Below are positions 1 to 8,200 of a stretch of DNA of 64,000 nucleotides, piece after piece. Both the position numbers and the translations under genes were made by a program. The notes beneath the pieces are model-generated. The model was not told the origin of the DNA and made no database searches. It saw nothing but the letters and a program-made list of their open reading frames with translations. This stretch comes from Vibrio sp. 10N.286.49.B1 (GTDB taxonomy: Bacteria; Pseudomonadota; Gammaproteobacteria; Enterobacterales; Vibrionaceae): NCBI RefSeq assembly GCF_002873335.1, contig NZ_MCUW01000009.1, positions 130,065 to 194,064 on the forward strand, read 5' to 3'. Every line of letters starts with the position of its first letter. Position 1 is the stretch's first letter.

Positions 1-881
1 TTCAAATAGATAACATTTATTCATTTATCGCCGCTGCCGAAAATGGGTCATTTAGTGCTGCTGGAAGGAAGCTCAATAAGACTCAAGCTGCGATCAGCCT
101 TTCAATACAGAATTTAGAAGCAGATTTAGGGTATGCTTTATTCGACCGCAGTAGGAGGTACCCTGTATTGACAGAGAAGGGGAAATTCCTTTTGAAAGGC
201 GCTCGGATGATGATATCTCAATACAACAATTTTGTTGAACAATCTCGAAATATATTCAGCACTAACCCATCACATATATCCATTGGCATTGATCCACTCA
301 TTTTCGCACCTGAGGTCATTGATGTTTTAAGTGATTTCTCAAAATTATTTCCAACCGTTCGAATAAATTTAGTGCAACAATCTAGTGCGAACTTGCATGA
401 AAAAATTGAACAGGACGAGATTGACATGGCTATTGGATTATTCAAAGTGTCTGACCGGACAACGTTGAACTGTGTTTTGGGTTACTATGTCAATTTTAGT
501 TGGGTCGCTTCACCTCGATATTACGACCAAAACGTCTCCAACATGCTGTCCTACGAAGAGTTTTGCAACATGAGAATTCTTGTTGTTGACGGTATAAAAA
601 ACGTCATTAATCGTGATGTTTGTGATGCATTCCAAACCTGGGAAATTCAAGACTCACTCACAGCATTATCGCTATGCAAAAATGGCGTTGGTTTAGCCTG
701 CCTACCTGACTTTATCGTTGTCGGTGATATCGCATCTCAGCAATTGATGAAGATCCCTTTAGCCTTCGACAAATTAAATAAATCCTATTGCAGAACATCT
801 ACACTGTTGAAAAAGACGTTAGGTAAATCTCCATCTTTAAACTGGTTACAATACAGAATCTCAAACATCGATCGATTATAG
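1..881 (+). CDS. LysR-family transcriptional regulator (5' end cut by window edge)
   Basis: The reading frame is open from base 3. Its first visible residues (FIAAAENGSFSAAGRKLN, then TQAAISLSIQNLEADLG and ALFDRS) are the winged helix-turn-helix of a LysR-type regulator, so only a few N-terminal codons are missing. An internal ATG at 168 would remove the DNA-binding domain and is not the true start. The remaining ~230 residues form the periplasmic-binding-protein-like effector domain (SIGIDPLIF, DEIDMAIGLF, ALSLCKNGVGLACLPDFIV). It converges on the DUF1501/giant-protein unit, so it is not in the usual divergent arrangement with that unit, and its target is unknown. The effector is not deducible. 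Confident on family only. Confidence 0.9.
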   Translation, partial: QIDNIYSFIAAAENGSFSAAGRKLNKTQAAISLSIQNLEADLGYALFDRSRRYPVLTEKGKFLLKGARMMISQYNNFVEQSRNIFSTNPSHISIGIDPLIFAPEVIDVLSDFSKLFPTVRINLVQQSSANLHEKIEQDEIDMAIGLFKVSDRTTLNCVLGYYVNFSWVASPRYYDQNVSNMLSYEEFCNMRILVVDGIKNVINRDVCDAFQTWEIQDSLTALSLCKNGVGLACLPDFIVVGDIASQQLMKIPLAFDKLNKSYCRTSTLLKKTLGKSPSLNWLQYRISNIDRL

Positions 882-977
882 CCACCAAATCATGGACGAA
901 GGCGTTAATTTACCCTCAAATGAATAGATAATGATTGATGACCTTGCCACATAGTGACGTCCTTACTTTCGGATTTT

Positions 978-1020
978 AAAAAGCCAAACCGCCACTACCT
1001 GATGATCGTGGCGGTTTGGC
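978..1020 (-). terminator. Rho-independent terminator of the DUF1501 unit
   Basis: A perfect 13-bp stem (GCCAAACCGCCAC with its complement) and a 12-base loop are followed, on the minus strand, by TTTTTAAAA. It lies 12 bases past the DUF1501 stop codon. It has no U-tract in the plus direction, so it serves the minus-strand unit only. Confidence 0.85.
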
Positions 1021-1031
1021 GCACGCTTAAA

Positions 1032-2282
1032 TTAAATACTGATAGGGTTCGCAACACCTAATGCATATTTAATCCCCTGCTCAGTTTGGGCTAAGCCTAG
1101 TTTTTCTCTGACTAATTGATGTACATGTTCAGGCGTCAAATGCTCCCCTTCGGCATCCTCTTTTAGCGTATTCATATCAATTTTATTTGCGTAGTGACCA
1201 TCTGTTGTCGTTCCTATCACTTGGTTTCCTAACCCCCAAGTTTTATTCATGACCAAATAACTATTGATTGGCCAATGATCTTTGCCCGCACTCCCGTTAT
1301 AAGCAGGGGTTCTAGAAAAATCAGAACCGACTAGAACCGTGAGACGGTCAGCAATGCCGCCCGCTTCAGCGACTTGCCAAATATAATCAACATGCCGCGT
1401 CAAACGATCTAAGCTATCTATCTGGCCGACGTCATTGTTAAAATGCGTATCAAACCCATAACACGCAATATCGGCACTGGATGTATAGCCAGAGCACAGT
1501 CCAGCCATCATAAAGGTGAACGTTTGATCCACCCCATCAGGCACCGTTTCTTTTAATGTCTGATGGTATTCAGCGAGTTTGTATAAATACTGATTTTGTT
1601 CACTCGTGCTCTTAAACCTTTTTAAGCGAGCATTGTCACCCGCGAGCAGGCTTGTATTGTTAACCAACCGTTCTGTTGAAAATTTATGCGCACTTTCAAG
1701 TAGTTGCTCTTCATTTCCTATATAGATTGAACTCGTTGTTCCGCCTTTATGGTTATACGGGTAAGCCGCTTTAGCAATTAAATCATCAGAATTGCCAGAC
1801 AAGTTGAACCCAGACACTAAGTCCTTGGTATTTTTATACTCTGACGAAGTCATAAAGGGGATGGCGAGTTCTGCGTTCGCATTACTGGCATTGAGTGCGC
1901 CGAGTGTTGGATGCGTGCGAGATATCTTTCCTGATACTGAGTAAATGACACCTGACGTGTGATTAACCGTATTCATATTGACACCATTAATCACGAGAGT
2001 TTTGTCATGGTGTTTATCAAAGAAACTTTTATTACCCCCTACTGGTGCGTAATACAAGTTCCCGGCCTTTCCAACCGCACTGTCCTTAGACCAATTGGTA
2101 ATGACAGGTTGACCATCAACATTTACTTTTGGGTCACAGAAGTAGGTCACATCCCATCCACCTTGGGCATTCACGTAAATAAAGTACTGGTCAGATTCGG
2201 CACTTTGTCCAAACGATAACGCAGGAAAAGTCGTCGCTGTCGCGCCTATACCTAGCATTTTTAGAAAATTTCTTCGTTCCAT
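1032..2282 (-). CDS. DUF1501 family exported protein
   Basis: The 416-residue protein begins MERRNFLKMLGIGA, an ERRNFLK twin-arginine-like leader with a hydrophobic stretch ending near FPALSFG, so export by Tat (or Sec) is likely. The body has DUF1501 hallmarks: an early GGWD motif, a GFDTHFNND motif in the middle (around residue 275) and a GSDFSRTP segment followed by GKDHWP (about residues 318-338). This family belongs to the alkaline-phosphatase/sulfatase-like fold group and is usually found beside large cytochrome c-type or DUF1800 proteins. The start lies 14 bases after the stop of the giant upstream protein, so the two are almost certainly one transcript. The biochemical activity of DUF1501 proteins is not established. 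I infer that the pair acts together outside the cytoplasm. Confidence 0.85.
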   Translation of the reverse strand: MERRNFLKMLGIGATATTFPALSFGQSAESDQYFIYVNAQGGWDVTYFCDPKVNVDGQPVITNWSKDSAVGKAGNLYYAPVGGNKSFFDKHHDKTLVINGVNMNTVNHTSGVIYSVSGKISRTHPTLGALNASNANAELAIPFMTSSEYKNTKDLVSGFNLSGNSDDLIAKAAYPYNHKGGTTSSIYIGNEEQLLESAHKFSTERLVNNTSLLAGDNARLKRFKSTSEQNQYLYKLAEYHQTLKETVPDGVDQTFTFMMAGLCSGYTSSADIACYGFDTHFNNDVGQIDSLDRLTRHVDYIWQVAEAGGIADRLTVLVGSDFSRTPAYNGSAGKDHWPINSYLVMNKTWGLGNQVIGTTTDGHYANKIDMNTLKEDAEGEHLTPEHVHQLVREKLGLAQTEQGIKYALGVANPISI

Positions 2283-2296
2283 AATTCTTCTCCTAA

Positions 2297-5200
2297 TTAC
2301 TCATGCCCGAACCTAAAGTCCATCAGGAAGTATGACAACATCGCTTGCCACGTATTGAGCGTGTTGTACGTATCACTAAGTTCAATATTCGCATTAGGAT
2401 CAGCGCTCATATAAGCACAACGACCATAGCTATCTAACGATCTACCATCTGCTTCCAGCGTACGATTATCGAGTAGTTGTGCAAACAATTCATAGGCTTT
2501 AAGGACTTCTTCACTCTCCACCGAAGTGTTCTCACCCCATAATGTGTTGATCAGCTCAGATAGTTTTGCCTGCACCTTAGCCTTACTATCACCTACCGCT
2601 AATCGAGTATCCTGCTGTTTCCACGTCACATTGATGCCAACATCTAGTTGGTTTTTAGGCGTACTTTCAATAATGGCGGTGTAATTACCACTGCTAGGAA
2701 TATCAATATTAATGTTGATAAATCGAGTATTGTTATTACTCCACGTTGAAATCGACTCACCATCACTATGTTCTGTGAAATTATGAGTAATGACACCGCT
2801 TTGTACTAACTCTTGTAACGTCCCTTGTAGTACAACATCGTCGTTTTCATTTTTGATCCATAGATACCGACCAATAAACCCACCTTCAGTAAACTTGAGT
2901 CTGATAGAATTGATTCCTTTTCCTGCAAATGACCGAACCTCTGTATTCACGGGGGTGTCTGACGCGCCAATAATGACATCCGTCTTCGAATACAACCCTG
3001 GCACATCGCTCTCCGACACACCTTTGAATAAGCGCTTATTCTGAGCTTTAAATTCATTCACGATAATGCTGCACGACGACGTTACCGCTTGTGACTTCAT
3101 CAAACCATAAGCAATCGCGGATACATCACGCTGTCGAGTTTTCGTAGCAATTGAATCAATACCTCCGAGATTGACTCGATAGCTGGTGTCATTAAATAGA
3201 TGCTCACCCACCCCCCAATCTCCATCTTCGTTATATGAATAGCCAGTCACACTCTCGAATTTGTTGATCAACTCTTCTGGCGTGAGCGCTCGGTAACGTT
3301 CCAATCCAGAGATTGAGCCCTCTGTTGTCGATTCTGCTCTGAAGTATTCATGCATAATCATGTCCACCAAGAGAAGCTTCAGGTTCATATTTGACGCCAC
3401 GAAATTATCAGCGAGGTCTTCTACGATCCTTTGCTCATACTCATAAATAGCCAGTTCATCTTGATACTCTAACGAGTCAGGATCGGGGGCTTTTCGCAAG
3501 TTTCGGCTAAACAGAGCCGGCCACCAAAAGTTCACCGTACCAGTGGCAAATCTTCGGTCCTGAACTAAACGCTCACCAAGCCATTTAATTGGTACCTCGC
3601 CATCAGGGAGGTTTACACCATAATAACCAGCTGGACGGATGTCTCTGTACCACGTTTCATTGTCATCAAAAATGTATTCTGCTCGATAACTTCCAATGAG
3701 TGAGTTTTTGCCTCCCACATATTTATATTGGCCTTCATGTCCATAGTCTTGGAAGCCGGCTGCAATAGGATCCATGGTGATATGACAGTTCGCACAAGCT
3801 GGGTTATTCATCGTTGGGTTATCATCATCAATGACATCGTCGGTTGAAATCGTCCGAGCTAAATTGGTTTCAATCTCATAATTGAGGAATATTTTCATCG
3901 TATTGTTAGCACGTGTACGATGAAAGTTGGTATCAGTGTTGGGGTACGTCCACAAGTATCCAAACGTAGAGAGCACACCAGAATGAGGCCGATCGACACT
4001 AATGTCGTTTTCGGACCATACCCGTTCTCTGCTATCTCCATAATAGTTTGGCAATCTACCATCTGACGAAACGTGATAATTCGTGTCTTTAACGGGCACA
4101 AATGTCCCTTCTTCAACATTGATATCAGCAAAGTGTTTCGCTGTTGACGCAGAACCCATTGTGTAATCGGCGGTTAAAACCTCACTATACGGTTTATCTT
4201 TAGAAACAATGTCCCAAATAAGTTCGAGTGGTGCTTCGATTAATTCCCTGGAGAATTTAATTCCATCTTGATAAGTCACGTCCGACCCTTCAGTAGAAAT
4301 TAAATTGTATGACTCAGGGTAGTGCCAATAGTAATAATCGTTCGTGTAATCTTGCCGGCGATAATCATTAATACCGAGCAACGATCTTGTGTGCAGATTG
4401 TCATTAGCAGTGCGTATAACAAACGCTTTAAACTGCTCACTACTGTCCGTCAGTGTTGTGACTTCCTCTCTAAGCTTTTCTTCGCTCCAGCTTCTCGCAT
4501 CTAACATCTCACTTTGAGTCGGTACTTCCCCCTGCAGCAACAGCTTCGCTTTTCTGTAGGTTTGATCTCTACTTTCTAAACGGAATAAGCTGGTCTCTTC
4601 TGGTTCTGTTTCAATCGGCTTATTAAACGCTTTATATAAAACCGCACGTAGAATTTGCCACTGATTACTTGATTCAGGAAAAACCGTGGCGCCGCCATGA
4701 TTCACTTTACCTGCTGGCTTGGCGAGGACCGTCATAATCTCACTGTCATAATCTCGAACATAATCCATTAAACGATCAGCATTTTTTTGGACCGTCAGAT
4801 CATCATTACCGTGTTCAAATTTCAGTTGACTGAGATCCGCCGCACCACCATCGGTATGACATGCCACACACCTTGCTTGGATTAACCTTTCGTTGACGTC
4901 AGCAAATGTGGCGGTATTCGGGTCGATATCGACCATGACCGGCAATGTACTGAGCAAAGGATCCAGCGGATAACCATCGTAAGCATCAAGCACACCATCA
5001 TTGTCGTCATCATTGTCGGCGTTGTTACCAATCCCATCACCGTCAGTGTCTAAGGTTTCACTGGCGTCGGTAGGCGCCCAATCCAAACTGTCCACGACAC
5101 CATCGTTGTCGTCATCCAGATCTCGGCTATCTTCTATGCCATCATTATCACTATCAAGGCCCAGCGCGTTATCTTTCGAGGACAAATCGTCAATATCGAG

Positions 5201-8200
5201 CACGCCATCACCGTCGTTATCACCTCGCAGTGCAGACACTTGACTGGCGGTGAGTGCGGCGTCAAACAGCTTGAGTTCATCGATACCTTTATTAGGGTTA
5301 CCAACAAAGAGTCGACCGTCTAGGCTCCACTTATCGACGCTATGTACGAACGTTGATATCGACTTACCATCTACGTAAAGGTGGAAGGTGCCTTGCTCGT
5401 AAACTAACGCGATATGAGCCCAGCCATCTAAGCCGTCAATCACCTGGCTCTTATGTATCTCGACATTATTATCAAAGACCGATATTGAGCTATCTTGATT
5501 CGGCACCAGACAGAGCCACGAACAGCGGTTGAGTCCGAGGTAACTACCTGCATCAATATAAGAAAAGTTCATCCAGTAGCTAAAGGTAAAACTCTCTAAA
5601 AACGTAGTTAAGTTAAACGTCACCCCAGTCGCAAACAATGTGCGAGCTTTATAGCTATATGCGCCGTCGCCGACGGCTCCTGGAACGGGTTCAAAATACT
5701 GATTGGCGTACAAGTTAGGTGCAGAGTTTCGGCTCTGGTATACCCAATAGTTCCCTTCATCTGGTGAGTCAGGGTTGATACTGCGGCTGTCCGCTTCAAA
5801 ACCGTAGTCAAAGATGAGCGTATTATTCGTAACAGCGTGATCAAGCGGTGATTCGTCCAACAAGTCAGGGGTTCCATCATTGTCGTCATCCCAGTCTTTT
5901 GAATCCGCGATACCGTCACCATCACTATCCGGATCGGCTTCTAGCTCAAAGGTAATCGTTTGAGTTGGTTCTTGTTCGCTTAACGTCGATTGGTAGCCCG
6001 CTGGAATAGCGCGAACGCCAGATTTTGTCACGACTTCAATTCTATAATATTGCAGTGGTAAATCGATAATTGACATTTCATCACCAGCGGTAACGACGAC
6101 TTCTCTCTCAACATTATCGCCAAGTATACGAACCGTTACTTGTTCATTATTTGATGCATTCAAAGCGAGTGAAATAATACCTGGTTCAACGACCTCCTCA
6201 GTTTTATTTCCCCATACGTCATACCACAAGTAACTGGCGACCTTCTGACGACATAGATCATCACACGCCATCGTAAACATCGTATCCACTTTACTTTTCA
6301 ATTGAGTCAATGAACGATCTGACCATCGAGCTGCGACAGCTTGATCGCCAATCAAATCGGGGCCAACTCCCTGTCCATTGTGACAATCTGCGCATTTTTC
6401 TTGGTACAGCGCGGCACCGGTCGTGCTGTCACCACTCATGGTCCACGTCGCATTTACATTGGGTACACGACCCGTAACACTCAAACGTTGGCTCGATGGC
6501 ACGGGTGAATACGCCCCAACCTGAGAGACGACCAATTCATACTCACCTAACGCTAAGTCATCCAGTACTAGGGTGTTGTTCCACGCCATGTGCTGGCTCG
6601 ACTGGTAATTTTCTCCCGTTATCGTCACTGATTGTTGGTCGTTGACGACATCAAAACTCGGCGATATCGGCGTCCTCAAGGTGACACTCCCTGAGTCTAC
6701 CGTCACTTCATAGTAATCCACTCCCCACGCGATCGCTTTGTTGTCACTGTTCAGTGACTGACTTTCAGGGGCGTCTAATTCAGACAGCCAATCTGTGAAG
6801 TCCAAGGCTTTTAGCGTGTAATCACCATATATTGCACCCTGTATGACTAGTGGTTGACCGCCAAAACGCAGCGTGATGTTTCGCTCATAGCCCAACGGAT
6901 CCGTTAGACGAACACGCACACGCTCGTTCACTAAGTCGTTACTTGGCGCGTCAGGCGGCGTAATGGTTAAGGTAGTGTCCAGCAATGCAGCTTCATTTGA
7001 TTTAATATGAACCAAGCTGTCCATGGCATCATCTGACATCAACATACTGCCATCAGCCAGCGTCAAAAACGCGACAGGGCGGCCATTACATGAACCATCA
7101 AAACAGATATAGCTGCCACCAAATGTCTTCATAAATGGAATGGCGTCTATCTGATAATCAATCTCGCCTTGCGCGTTCATTCCTACCAGTTGAACATGAA
7201 TGCCTTCATGCTCTGGCGTGCCGTTACCATGCTCGGCAATCCACAACTGTTGGGCACCAAAACTTGCTGGCAATAGGTTATTGAACTCAATGCCGAGTGG
7301 CGCTGAATGACCGGCAATACTCAATGCTGGCGCTTGGTAATTTTCGACGCGAATATCCGATAAAGGAATATTGAGCCCTTCACCATTGTCTTCTTCGTCT
7401 TGAGAAACACCAAGCTGCCCATAACCATAAACGTAAGGCGCGCCAAAGTGTTGACCTTCTTCTGTCACGTGGTTGAGCTCATCGACCACGCCTTGAAACT
7501 CTGAACCCAGTCCCGTCGCTTGACGGCTATTGTCACTGAACCACAAGTTTTGGGTATCGGGATGGAAATCAAAGCCGACGGTATTACGAATACCTTTCGC
7601 CGCAATAGTGTATTCCCCCGTGTTTAAGTCGTATTTTAAGATGGTACCAAAGCGTTCATCTTCAATACTGCACGCGTTACACGGCTGACCAACCGGAATG
7701 TAAATACTGTTGTCATTAGGATTGGGTCCGAAACGGATGAACTTCCATTGATGGTGAATTTGCCCGGCTTGTGAACGATCAGAGGTATCCAGCTCACTCC
7801 CCGGCAAGGTCAGCAATTTTTCGGTCGTTGGCAAAGCGGTATAATGTGCATCCACATCGTTGACACGATATAAGCCATCCACATCAGCAATGTATAACGC
7901 CCCATCTCGATACGCTAAGCCGCTCGGCATGTTCAATCCATCGGCCACCACAACCGGGTGACCGACTTCCATGGTAGCGGCGTTGAATGGCATGCCATAG
8001 ACTTTGTCTTCTGTTCTCGTCGCGGCGTAAAGCACCCCGTCACCTAACGCCAACTGGCGAATATTGCCCAAGCCTGTTTTTAGCACATCAACGCTCAACC
8101 CCGGTAAGGCACGCTGATTAACATATGAAACATCAGGGGTTGGGCGATATCGTAGAGACAGTGCCTCCGGTACCGCGTCAGCATCGCTTAAATCCACGAT

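Noticed and set aside
5001..5243. Ser-rich frame on the plus strand
   Set aside because: Also the antisense shadow of the calcium-type repeats of the giant gene.
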